From Streptomyces sp. GQFP (GTDB taxonomy: Bacteria > Actinomycetota > Actinomycetes > Streptomycetales > Streptomycetaceae): a DNA stretch of 64,000 nt. How positions within the stretch are numbered: position 1 is the first letter of the stretch; every line of letters starts with the position of its first letter. The notes beneath the pieces were generated by a model. The model was not told the DNA's origin. It saw only the letters and a list, made by a program, of their open reading frames with translations, and did no database searches. The position numbers and the translations under genes are program-made. The stretch lies in the NCBI RefSeq assembly GCF_021545335.1, contig NZ_CP089312.1:1116001-1180000 (forward strand), given 5' to 3'. Below, in pieces: positions 1 to 26,204 of this stretch.

Positions 1-18625
<18,625 letters not shown>

Positions 18626-18683
18626 AGGCGACCGTGCCTCCAGAGTGTACGGACCGGCTCAGCCGGAGGACCGCGGGCCATAC

Positions 18684-18702
18684 TAAGGTAAGCATTACCT
18701 AA
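18684..18702. promoter_or_regulatory. Iron box upstream of the NRPS
   Basis: The 19-mer TAAGGTAAGCATTACCTAA matches the IdeR/DmdR consensus TTAGGTTAGGCTAACCTAA at 14 of 19 positions and is almost palindromic. It lies 58 nt upstream of the NRPS GTG and probably overlaps its promoter. Iron-loaded DmdR repressor would be expected to bind it. Confidence 0.8.
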
Positions 18703-18747
18703 CCAAAAGACCCCAGTCCCGGCGGACCCCATTCCCACCACTACTAT

Positions 18748-18766
18748 TAAGGTCTGCCTAACCTAA
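18748..18766. promoter_or_regulatory. Iron box upstream of the importer operon
   Basis: TAAGGTCTGCCTAACCTAA matches the IdeR/DmdR consensus at 15 of 19 positions. It ends 26 nt before the GTG of the first FecCD permease. With the neighbouring box it gives each arm of the divergent NRPS/importer promoter region its own site. Confidence 0.8.
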
Positions 18767-18792
18767 GGGAGTTACCCGTTGGAGACCGCACG

Positions 18793-19818
18793 GTGACGCG
18801 GGGCAGAAGGGTTCGCCCCGTTCTTCTTGTGGCGGTGCTGGGCGCCGTCCTGCTCGGACTGTGCCTTCTGTCACTCGCCCTCGGCGCGGCCAGCATTCCG
18901 CCCGATCAGGTGGTGCGAGCGCTGTTCGGTGACGCGCCCAGCCGGTTCGTCGACAACGTCATCTGGTCGGCACGGGTGCCCCGTACGACCCTCGGGCTGG
19001 CGGCCGGGGCGGCGCTCGGTCTGTCGGGCGCGCTGATGCAGGCGCTGACCCGCAATCCGCTCGCGGACCCGGGGATCCTCGGGGTGAGCGCCGGTGCCTC
19101 GTTCGCGATCGTGCTGGCTGTCGGAGTGTTCGGATTCGCGTCGTTCTACGGGTACGTGTGGTTCGCGTTCGCGGGTGCGATGGCGGCCAGCGTCCTCGTG
19201 TACTTCCTGGGCAGGCTGGGGCGCTCCGGGCTCACCCCAGTCAAACTCGCGCTCTCCGGCATCGCGGTGACCTCCCTTCTCTCCTCCCTGACCAGCGCGA
19301 TCGTGCTGACCGACGCCGACGCGCTCAACCGCTACCGCTTCTGGTCGGCGGGTTCGATGGCCGACCAGGACGGCGACACCGTCCTGCGGATCCTGCCCTT
19401 CCTCGCCGTGGGCGCGCTGCTGGCCTTCGCCTCCGCGCCCGCCCTCAACAGCATGGCCCTGGGCGACGACGTCGCGGCCTCGCTCGGCCGCCGCCTCGGC
19501 CTGGTGCGGCTCCAGGGCGTCACGGCGGTCACCCTGTTGACCGGGGCCGCCGTCGCGGTCATCGGCCCGGTCGTCTTCATCGGGCTGGTAGTGCCGCATG
19601 TCGCCCGGGTGCTGGCCCAGATAGCGGGGATCGGCCCCGACCAGCGCTGGCTGCTGCCGCTGTCCGCCGTACTCGCGCCGAGTCTGCTGCTCGCCGCGGA
19701 CATCATCGGGCGCCTGATCGCCCGGCCCATCGAGGTCCAGGCCGGGGTGATCGTCGCGTTCATCGGGGGGCCGTTCTTCATCGCCCTGGTGCGGCGGCGG
19801 AAACTGGCGGAGGTGTGA
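18793..19818 (+). CDS. FecCD-type iron-siderophore permease 1
   Basis: Integral membrane subunit of a ferric-siderophore ABC importer (BtuC/FecCD family), 341 residues, the usual length, with hydrophobic segments throughout. The family signatures LSGALMQALTRNPLADPGILGVSAGAS near residues 75-100 (read in pieces) and VVFIGLVVPHVAR near 255-268 are present. The GTG start is set by a TGGAG site 8 nt upstream. The gene is first of three tightly packed importer genes and is probably co-transcribed with the second permease, which starts 3 nt after its stop. It corresponds functionally to a coelichelin-cluster permease such as CchC or CchD. An iron box directly upstream predicts induction under iron starvation. 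Confidence 0.93.
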   Translation: MTRGRRVRPVLLVAVLGAVLLGLCLLSLALGAASIPPDQVVRALFGDAPSRFVDNVIWSARVPRTTLGLAAGAALGLSGALMQALTRNPLADPGILGVSAGASFAIVLAVGVFGFASFYGYVWFAFAGAMAASVLVYFLGRLGRSGLTPVKLALSGIAVTSLLSSLTSAIVLTDADALNRYRFWSAGSMADQDGDTVLRILPFLAVGALLAFASAPALNSMALGDDVAASLGRRLGLVRLQGVTAVTLLTGAAVAVIGPVVFIGLVVPHVARVLAQIAGIGPDQRWLLPLSAVLAPSLLLAADIIGRLIARPIEVQAGVIVAFIGGPFFIALVRRRKLAEV

Positions 19819-19820
19819 AC

Positions 19821-20906
19821 ATGACGAACCCCAAAGCCACGTTGGAGCCCGCTCGCCATTCCGGCCGCGTCCAGCGCACCTACCGCCTGACGGTCCCCCC
19901 GGTCTCCGGAATCCTCCGCCCCCGCCTCGTGACGGTCGGCGCGCTGCTCGCCGTGGGCACGTTCCTCCTCTTCTGCTGGAGTCTGACGATCGGCGACTAC
20001 CCGATCGCCTTCGGGGACGTCGTACGCGCCCTGGCCGGCTCCGGCGACCCCGGTACCGTGCTCGTCGTCCAGGAACTGCGCCTGCCGCGCGCCCTGGTGG
20101 GGCTGCTGGCCGGGATCGCCTTCGGGGTGTCCGGCGGGCTGTTCCAGACGATGACCCGCAATCCGCTGGCCAGCCCCGACATGATCGGCCTCACCCAGGG
20201 CGCGGGCATGTTCGTGGTCGCGGGCATCGTCCTGGGCTGGGACGGCGGCCTCGGCACCCAGACCCTCGGTCTGCTGGGCGCGCTGACCACGGCGCTCCTC
20301 GTGTACGCGCTGGCCTGGCGGCGTGGGACCACCGGCTACCGGATCATCCTGGTCGGCATCGGCGTCGCCTGGATCTGTACGAGCGCCACCGACTACCTGG
20401 TCGCCAAGGGCGGCCGGTTCCAGGCACAGGCCGCGCTGGGCTGGCTGGTCGGCAACCTCAACGGCCGTACGTGGTCGGACGTCGGGCCGCTCGCGATCGC
20501 CCTGGCGGTCCTCCTCCCGACGGCGCTGCTGCTGGGCAGGCTGCTGCGTACGCTCCAGTTGGGCGACGACGTGGCGACCGGTCTCGGGACCCGCGTCCAG
20601 CCCGTACGCCTCGCCATCCTGCTCTCCGGCGTCGGCCTGATCGCCTTCGCGACGGCCTCCGCCGGACCGGTCGCCTTCGTGGCGCTGGCCGCCCCGCAGA
20701 TCGCCCAGCGCCTCGCACGCACCGCCTGGCCGCCCACGGTCGCGTCCGGTCTGACCGGGGCGTTGATGGTGCTGGGCAGCGATCTGATCGCCCGTACGCT
20801 GATCTCCGGCACGGAACTGCCGGTCGGAATCGTCACCGGCGTGCTCGGCGCGCCCGTCCTGCTCTGGCTGCTCGTCCGCGCCAACCGCGCGGGTTCAGGA
20901 GGCTGA
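19821..20906 (+). CDS. FecCD-type iron-siderophore permease 2
   Basis: Second permease subunit of the same importer, 361 residues, expected to form the heterodimeric channel with the upstream permease. The FecCD family segment FGVSGGLFQTMTRNPLASPD lies near residue 105, and a GPVAFVALAAPQIAQRLAR segment near 275. A cytosolic N-terminal tail of about 35 residues precedes the first membrane helix. The ATG is supported by GGAGG 7 nt upstream, inside the end of the preceding gene, so translation is probably coupled. The ATPase gene follows 5 nt after the stop. Confidence 0.93.
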   Translation: MTNPKATLEPARHSGRVQRTYRLTVPPVSGILRPRLVTVGALLAVGTFLLFCWSLTIGDYPIAFGDVVRALAGSGDPGTVLVVQELRLPRALVGLLAGIAFGVSGGLFQTMTRNPLASPDMIGLTQGAGMFVVAGIVLGWDGGLGTQTLGLLGALTTALLVYALAWRRGTTGYRIILVGIGVAWICTSATDYLVAKGGRFQAQAALGWLVGNLNGRTWSDVGPLAIALAVLLPTALLLGRLLRTLQLGDDVATGLGTRVQPVRLAILLSGVGLIAFATASAGPVAFVALAAPQIAQRLARTAWPPTVASGLTGALMVLGSDLIARTLISGTELPVGIVTGVLGAPVLLWLLVRANRAGSGG

Positions 20907-20911
20907 TCCCC

Positions 20912-21817
20912 ATGTCGACGGACCCCACGGACGTCCAGTCCACGACCGAGGCCACGACCACCACCGAGGACGCCGTGCTCCCGGCGGACCCTCTGCCCAC
21001 GAGCACCCGGGAGCCGGTCGCCGACCCGGACCTGAGAGCGACGGGCCTGCGGCTGTCGTACGACAACCGGGTGGTCGTGGACGGCCTGGACCTGGCGGTG
21101 CCGCCCGGCCGGATCACGGCGATCGTCGGCGCCAACGCGTGTGGAAAGTCAACGCTGTTGCGGGCTCTGGCCCGGTTGCTGGCGCCCCGAGAGGGTGCGG
21201 TCCACCTGGACGGACGGGCTCTGCACTCCATCCCCACAAGGGAGTTGGCGCAGCGCCTGGGCATCCTGCCCCAAAGCCCGGTGGCGCCCGAGGGGTTGAC
21301 GGTCATCGACCTCGTCAACCGGGGCCGTTCACCGCACCAGACCTGGTGGCGGCAGTGGTCGAAGGCGGACGAGCAGGCCGTGCACGAGGCGCTCGCCGCG
21401 ACCAACATGACCGACCTCGCGGACCGTCCGGTGGACGAGTTGTCCGGTGGGCAGCGGCAGCGGGCGTGGATCGCGATGGCGGTCGCCCAGGGCACGCCCG
21501 TACTCCTGCTCGACGAGCCGACGACGTATCTCGACCTGGCCCACCAGATCGACGTACTGGACCTGATCACGGACCTCAACCGGCGCGAGAACCGCACGGT
21601 GGTGATGGTCCTGCACGACCTCAACCAGGCCTGCCGGTACGCCGATCACGTGGTCGCGATGAAGTCGGGGCGGATCGTGGCGGAGGGGGCGCCGGCGGAG
21701 GTCATCACGGCGGAGACGGTGGAGGACGTGTTCGACCTGAACTGCCGCATCACGCTGGACCCGGTCAGCAACACGCCGATGGTGATCCCGATGGGCCGCC
21801 ACCACGGGGACCGGTAA
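20912..21817 (+). CDS. Iron-siderophore ABC importer ATPase
   Basis: Nucleotide-binding subunit that powers the two FecCD permeases, FepC/FecE family, 301 residues. Walker A reads GANACGKST (near residue 78), the signature LSGGQRQR (near 175), Walker B LLLDEPTTYLD, and the switch histidine sits in VLHDLNQA. About 40 residues of low-complexity Thr/Glu/Asp-rich sequence precede the ABC fold, longer than in most FepC proteins. AGGAGG lies 9 nt before the ATG and overlaps the end of the permease gene, which confirms operon structure. The gene ends at a strong repeat/terminator shared with the convergent formyltransferase. Confidence 0.95.
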   Translation: MSTDPTDVQSTTEATTTTEDAVLPADPLPTSTREPVADPDLRATGLRLSYDNRVVVDGLDLAVPPGRITAIVGANACGKSTLLRALARLLAPREGAVHLDGRALHSIPTRELAQRLGILPQSPVAPEGLTVIDLVNRGRSPHQTWWRQWSKADEQAVHEALAATNMTDLADRPVDELSGGQRQRAWIAMAVAQGTPVLLLDEPTTYLDLAHQIDVLDLITDLNRRENRTVVMVLHDLNQACRYADHVVAMKSGRIVAEGAPAEVITAETVEDVFDLNCRITLDPVSNTPMVIPMGRHHGDR

Positions 21818-21842
21818 CTTTTCTTCGCCCTCGCCGCCCCTA

Positions 21843-21991
21843 CCCGTCCCATCCTCGGGGGCGCTGCCCCCGAACCCCCGCTCCTCAAACGCCGGAGGGG
21901 CTGATTTTCAGCCCGTCCGGCGTTTGAGGACAAGGCCCGTTCAGGGCCGTAGCGGGGGTCTGGGGGCGCAGCCCCCCAGGGATGGGACGGG
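21843..21991. terminator. Nested inverted repeat, bidirectional terminator
   Basis: Between two convergent genes lies an inner hairpin with 23-nt arms (21882-21904 and 21908-21930, one mismatch, 3-nt loop) built around CTCAAACGCCGG. It sits inside a second, outer inverted repeat (21843-21854 with 21980-21991, 12 bp, CCCGTCCCATCC). From general knowledge, copies of such CTCAAACGCCGG palindromes are scattered between genes in many Streptomyces genomes. It probably ends transcription from both sides. Confidence 0.8.
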
Positions 21992-22021
21992 GGCAGGGGC
22001 GGCGGGGGCGAGGAAACCGCG

Positions 22022-22969
22022 TCAGGGACGCGCCGTCAGATACCCGCCCATCGTCCGGAAGTACTCCGTCGCCGCGATCTCCGCCCCGTCCTCCGTCCGC
22101 ACCCGCTTCACCAACAGGCCCCGCAGGCGCCCGTTCCGCGCCTCCGCGCCCGCTACCACCACGATGCCGTCGCCCTCGCGGATGAAGATGCGGCCCGGGG
22201 TGCCGCCGTAGCAGCCCTCCGAGACCGCGGCCTCGACAATGCGTATGCGCTGACCCTTGTGGTGGGTGAAGGCGTTGGGGTACGGGTCCGACTGGGCGCG
22301 GATCAGGCGCTCAATCGCCTCCGCCGGCCAGCTCCAGTCGATGCGGCTGTCCTCCAACGACCGCTTGTGGAAGAAGCTCGCCCTGCTGCGGTCCTGGGGG
22401 ATCCACTCCGCGCGGCCCGATGCGATGAGCGCGAGGGACTCGTGGACCACCGGTGTGATCAAGTCCACAGTGCGGTGGAAGAGGTCCGTGACCGTGTCGC
22501 GTGCGCCCACAGGGATCGCACGCTGAAGCAGCACGTCACCGGCGTCCAGCTCCGCGTTCATGCGGTGCGCGGTGACTCCGACCTCCCGTTCGCCGTTGAT
22601 GAGCGCCCAGATCAGCGGGGAGAAGCCCGCGTACGCCGGGAGGAGGGAGTCGTGGATGTTGAGCGTGCCGTGCGCCGGGAGGTCGAAGATCTCCGGGGGC
22701 AGGACCGTGCGCCAGTTGTTGGCGACTATCAGGTCCGGCACCAACTCCCGTAGCGCGGTGAGGAGTTCGGGGTCGTCCGGGCGGTTGCGCAGCAGCACCG
22801 GGATGCCGTGCTTCTCGGCGAGGTCGGCCACCGAGTCGTCCCAGATTTTTTCGTATACGTGGTCGCTCTTGGGGTGGGTGACCGCCATGACCACCTCGTG
22901 ATCGGAGTCCAGCAGGGCCTGGAGCGTGCGGTGCCCCCAGGTCTGATAGCCGAACATGACGACCCGCAT
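22022..22969 (-). CDS. CchA-like hydroxyornithine formyltransferase
   Basis: A methionyl-tRNA-formyltransferase-like enzyme of 315 residues, expected to transfer formyl from 10-formyl-tetrahydrofolate to N5-hydroxyornithine, making the hydroxamate of the first siderophore residue. The N-terminal formyltransferase fold shows MRVVMFGYQTWG, a VANNW segment, the HDSLLPAYAGFSP motif (the HxSLLPxYxGxxP family motif, with the catalytic His) and LDAGD with the catalytic Asp. The C-terminal part resembles the second Fmt domain. A longer in-frame start exists 27 nt upstream, but GGAAGG 7 nt before ATG22969 favours the shorter form. It diverges from the monooxygenase over a common iron box and matches CchA of coelichelin biosynthesis in role. 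Confidence 0.92.
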   Translation of the reverse strand: MRVVMFGYQTWGHRTLQALLDSDHEVVMAVTHPKSDHVYEKIWDDSVADLAEKHGIPVLLRNRPDDPELLTALRELVPDLIVANNWRTVLPPEIFDLPAHGTLNIHDSLLPAYAGFSPLIWALINGEREVGVTAHRMNAELDAGDVLLQRAIPVGARDTVTDLFHRTVDLITPVVHESLALIASGRAEWIPQDRSRASFFHKRSLEDSRIDWSWPAEAIERLIRAQSDPYPNAFTHHKGQRIRIVEAAVSEGCYGGTPGRIFIREGDGIVVVAGAEARNGRLRGLLVKRVRTEDGAEIAATEYFRTMGGYLTARP

Positions 22970-22998
22970 AGTCGATCCTTCCGTAGGACACACCATTG

Positions 22999-23017
22999 CA
23001 AGGTAAGGCTAACCTTA
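22999..23017. promoter_or_regulatory. Iron box between formyltransferase and monooxygenase
   Basis: CAAGGTAAGGCTAACCTTA matches the IdeR/DmdR consensus at 15 of 19 positions, with the core AGGTnAGGCTAACCT intact. It sits 30 nt from the formyltransferase ATG and 37 nt from the monooxygenase GTG, so one site can govern both divergent genes. Confidence 0.85.
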
Positions 23018-23053
23018 TTTAACATCAGTGCGCCTAGGGGAAGGGAAGTTGCG

Positions 23054-24406
23054 GTGAACGCACTGCACGACGAACCGGACGCCATCCATGACGTGCTCGG
23101 CATCGGCTTCGGCCCGTCAAATCTGGCGCTGGCCATAGCGATCGCGGAACACAACGCACAAGCCGCGCCTGAGGAGCGCATTCGCGCCGAGTTTCTGGAG
23201 CGCCAGCCACGGTTCGGCTGGCACCGCGGCATGCTCATCGACGACGCGACCATGCAGGTGTCCTTTCTCAAGGACCTGGTCACCATGCGCAACCCGACCA
23301 GCGACTTCAGCTTCCTGTGTTTCCTGCGGGACCGCGGCCGGCTGGTGGACTTCCTCAACGCGAAGACCCTCTTCCCGCTGCGGATCGAGTTCCACGAGTA
23401 CTTCGAGTGGGCGGCGGGCCGGGTCGCGGACCAGGTCACGTACGACGCGGAGGTCGTGTCCGTCGAGCCTGTGCTGACCGAGGGCGGCGAGGTCCGCTGG
23501 TTCGACGTCGTCAGCCGTGTGCCCGGCCGGCCGGAGCGTACGGTGGTCCGCCGCGCCCGCAACATCTCGGTGGCCGTCGGTCTCGAACCGCATGTGCCGC
23601 CCGGCACCGCGCTGTCCGACCGCATCTGGCACAACAGCGAACTGGTGCCGCGTACCCGCGAGTTGAGCGGTACGGGCGCCTCCGTGGACCGCATTCTCGT
23701 CCTCGGCGCAGGCCAGAGCGGCGCCGAGGCGGTCGACTTCCTGCACCGCTCCTTCCCCGACACCGAGGTCTGCGCGGTCTTCGCCAAATACGGCTACACG
23801 CCCGCCGACGACAGCCCGTTCGCCAACCGGATCTTCGACCCGGAGGCGGTGGACGTCTACTTCCGGTCCCGGCCGGAGGTGAAACAGTCGCTGTACGACT
23901 ACCACCGTTCCACCAACTACTCGGTGGTGGACATGGACTTGATCGAGTCGCTGTACGCCACGATGTACCGCGAGAAGGTCCAGGGCCACGAGCGGCTGCG
24001 GATGCGCAACGTCTCCCGCATCCGGGACGTCGAGCAGTTCGACGACCGGTTGGACGTCACCGTCGAGTATCTCCCCACCGGGGAACGGGAGGTGCTCTCC
24101 TGCGACGTGCTCGTGCACGCCACCGGATACCGGCCCCGGGACCTCGACAGCCTGTTGGGCAGAGCCGCCAAACTGTGCCTGCGGGACGACAACGACGCCG
24201 TCCGGGTCGGCCGCGACCACCGGGTCGAGGCGGCGCCCGAAGTCACCGCCGGCATCTACCTCCAGGGCGCGACCGAGCACACGCACGGTCTCACCTCGAC
24301 GCTGCTGTCGACGACCGCCGTTCGCTCGGGAGAGATCCTCGACTCGCTGCTCGACCGTCGCACGGTCGAGGCGGGTGCGAGCACTGGGCAGCCATCTTCA
24401 ACTTAG
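23054..24406 (+). CDS. L-ornithine N5-monooxygenase (CchB-like)
   Basis: FAD- and NADPH-dependent enzyme that hydroxylates the side-chain amine of ornithine, the first step toward the siderophore hydroxamates; 450 residues, the usual size. The FAD site GIGFGPSNLALA lies at residues 16-27, the NADPH site LGAGQSGAEAVDFL near 220, and the C-terminal ATGYRPRD segment characteristic of the SidA/PvdA/IucD family near 360. The frame is open well upstream, but AAGGGA 7 nt before GTG23054 and the position of the FAD motif set the start. It supplies hydroxyornithine both to the formyltransferase and to the NRPS. The stop codon overlaps another iron box. Confidence 0.95.
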   Translation: MNALHDEPDAIHDVLGIGFGPSNLALAIAIAEHNAQAAPEERIRAEFLERQPRFGWHRGMLIDDATMQVSFLKDLVTMRNPTSDFSFLCFLRDRGRLVDFLNAKTLFPLRIEFHEYFEWAAGRVADQVTYDAEVVSVEPVLTEGGEVRWFDVVSRVPGRPERTVVRRARNISVAVGLEPHVPPGTALSDRIWHNSELVPRTRELSGTGASVDRILVLGAGQSGAEAVDFLHRSFPDTEVCAVFAKYGYTPADDSPFANRIFDPEAVDVYFRSRPEVKQSLYDYHRSTNYSVVDMDLIESLYATMYREKVQGHERLRMRNVSRIRDVEQFDDRLDVTVEYLPTGEREVLSCDVLVHATGYRPRDLDSLLGRAAKLCLRDDNDAVRVGRDHRVEAAPEVTAGIYLQGATEHTHGLTSTLLSTTAVRSGEILDSLLDRRTVEAGASTGQPSST

Positions 24407-24421
24407 AGTAGCCTCACCTAA
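24403..24421. promoter_or_regulatory. Iron box upstream of exporter operon
   Basis: TTAGAGTAGCCTCACCTAA matches the IdeR/DmdR consensus at 15 of 19 positions. It overlaps the monooxygenase stop codon and precedes the exporter gene by 85 nt, which suggests a separate iron-controlled promoter for the exporter/binding-protein operon. Confidence 0.75.
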
Positions 24422-24426
24422 GTTTT

Positions 24427-24466
24427 AGGCCTGCCCGAGTACACGCACACGCACTTAGGCAGGCCT
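24427..24466. promoter_or_regulatory. Inverted repeat AGGCCTGCC/GGCAGGCCT
   Basis: A 9-bp perfect inverted repeat (24427-24435 and 24458-24466) with a 22-nt loop lies between the monooxygenase and the exporter. It could be a weak terminator, or an operator, since the right arm carries a half-site-like TTAGG. I cannot tell which. Confidence 0.45.
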
Positions 24467-24506
24467 TACCGGCCCAAACAGTCGTCCGATCCCAGAGGGG
24501 TTACGG

Positions 24507-26204
24507 GTGAGTAGTCCTTCACAGCTGTCGGGGCGGGACGTCCTGCGACAGACAGTCAGAGGGCAGCGGCGCGATGTCGCCGTCGGCTCGCTGCTCGGCT
24601 CCGGCCACCAGTTGGGCGAGGCGCTGGTGCCGGTCCTGATCGGTCTGGTCATCGACCGCGCCGTCACGGGCTCCGACACCGGCTCCCTGGTGAGCTGGCT
24701 CGTCGTCCTCGCCGTCGTCTACGTCGGTCTCGCGCTGAGCTGGCGTTTCAGCGCCTGGTCCGCCGACCGGGCCGCCGCCCAGGCCGAACACACCCTCCGT
24801 ATCTCCCTCGTACGCCGGGTCCTGGCCCCCGGGGGCGGCGCGGAGGAGGGCCGACTGCCCGGCGCGCTCGCCAACATCGCCACCGAGGACGCCAAACGCG
24901 TCGGCGCCGTCAACATGGCGGCCATGGCCGGGATTTCGGCGCTCGCCGGGGTCCTCGTCAGCGCGATCGTCCTGCTGCGTACGTCCGTCACGCTCGGCCT
25001 GGTCGTACTGCTCGGCACGCCCGTGCTGCTGTGGCTGGGCCATCTGCTGAGCAAGCCGCTGGAGTCGCGCAGCGAGGCCGAGCAGGAGCGGGCCGCGCAC
25101 GCCTCGGCAGTCGCCGCCGATCTGGTGGCCGGTCTGCGTGTCCTCAAGGGCATCGGCGGCGAGTCGACCGCCCTGGCCCGCTACCGCACGACCAGCCGCG
25201 ACTCCCTCCAGGCCACCCTCAAGGCGGCCCGGGCGCAGGCCTTCCAGAGCGGCATGGTGCTCACCCTCACCGGCTGTCTGATCGCCGCCGTCGCCCTGGT
25301 CGGCGGCCGGCTCGCCGCCCAAGGGGACATCAGTCTCGGCCAGTTGGTGTCGGCGGTCGGGCTCGCCCTCTTCCTCCTCGGCCCGCTGGAGGTCCTCGCG
25401 TGGGTCAACGCCGAGCTGGCCCAGGGCCGTGCCTCGGCGACCCGGATCGCGGAGGTGCTGGCCGCCCCGCACACCGTCGCCCCGGGCACCGCGACCCTGG
25501 CCGAGCCGGTGCGTGGCGCGGTCCGTCTCACCGGCGTCAGCTTCGGCGGACTCCAGGGCCTCGACCTCGACATCGCACCGGGTGAACTGCTCGGCGTGGT
25601 CGCGACCGACCCCGCGCACGCCACCGACCTGCTTCGCTGTCTGGCTCGCCGCTCCGACCCGGAGGCGGGCACCGTCGAGCTGGACGGCATCCCCCTGCGG
25701 GACCTGGACCCGGCCGAGCTGCGCACCGCGCTGCTGGTGGCCGAGCACGACGCGGACCTCTTCGAGGGCACCGTCCGCAGCAACGTCACGGCGGCCGCAC
25801 CCGACGGGGCCGACCCCGAACCGGCGATGACGGCGGCCGGGGTGGCCCAGGTCGCGCAGACCCTCCCGGACGGTGAGGACACCGCGGTCAGTGAGCAGGG
25901 CCGCTCGCTCTCCGGCGGGCAACGGCAACGCGTCGCGCTGGCCAGGGCGTTGGCGGCCGAGCGGCCCGTCCTGGTGGTCCACGATCCGACCACCGCCGTG
26001 GACGCGGTGACCGAGGCGGGCATCGCCACCGGAGTCCGGGAGATCCGCAAGGGCCGTACGACGGTGCTGGTGACCACGAGTCCCGCGCTGCTGTCGGTCA
26101 CCGACCGGGTCGTCCTGCTGGAGGACGGACGGGTGACCGACGCGGCACCGCACGCCGATCTGATACACCGTCATGAGACCTACCGAGCGGCGGTGCTGTC
26201 ATGA
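24507..26204 (+). CDS. ABC exporter subunit with degenerate ATP site
   Basis: Type I ABC exporter half-transporter (membrane domain residues 20-300, ABC domain about 335-555), 565 residues, likely secreting the apo-siderophore. Its nucleotide domain is unusual. The Walker A position (near 362) reads GVVATDPAHATDLL, with no GxxGxGK(S/T). Walker B reads VLVVHDP, with proline where the catalytic glutamate should be. The LSGGQRQR signature is intact. It therefore cannot be an active ATPase alone and must pair with the next gene, whose defects are complementary. The GTG start has AGAGGGG 6 nt upstream. Its end overlaps the next gene by 4 nt (ATGA). Confidence 0.9.
   Translation: MSSPSQLSGRDVLRQTVRGQRRDVAVGSLLGSGHQLGEALVPVLIGLVIDRAVTGSDTGSLVSWLVVLAVVYVGLALSWRFSAWSADRAAAQAEHTLRISLVRRVLAPGGGAEEGRLPGALANIATEDAKRVGAVNMAAMAGISALAGVLVSAIVLLRTSVTLGLVVLLGTPVLLWLGHLLSKPLESRSEAEQERAAHASAVAADLVAGLRVLKGIGGESTALARYRTTSRDSLQATLKAARAQAFQSGMVLTLTGCLIAAVALVGGRLAAQGDISLGQLVSAVGLALFLLGPLEVLAWVNAELAQGRASATRIAEVLAAPHTVAPGTATLAEPVRGAVRLTGVSFGGLQGLDLDIAPGELLGVVATDPAHATDLLRCLARRSDPEAGTVELDGIPLRDLDPAELRTALLVAEHDADLFEGTVRSNVTAAAPDGADPEPAMTAAGVAQVAQTLPDGEDTAVSEQGRSLSGGQRQRVALARALAAERPVLVVHDPTTAVDAVTEAGIATGVREIRKGRTTVLVTTSPALLSVTDRVVLLEDGRVTDAAPHADLIHRHETYRAAVLS

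Noticed and set aside
24519..26174. Long minus-strand frame opposite the first exporter gene
   Set aside because: Low-complexity antisense frame; the plus strand has membrane helices and ABC motifs.
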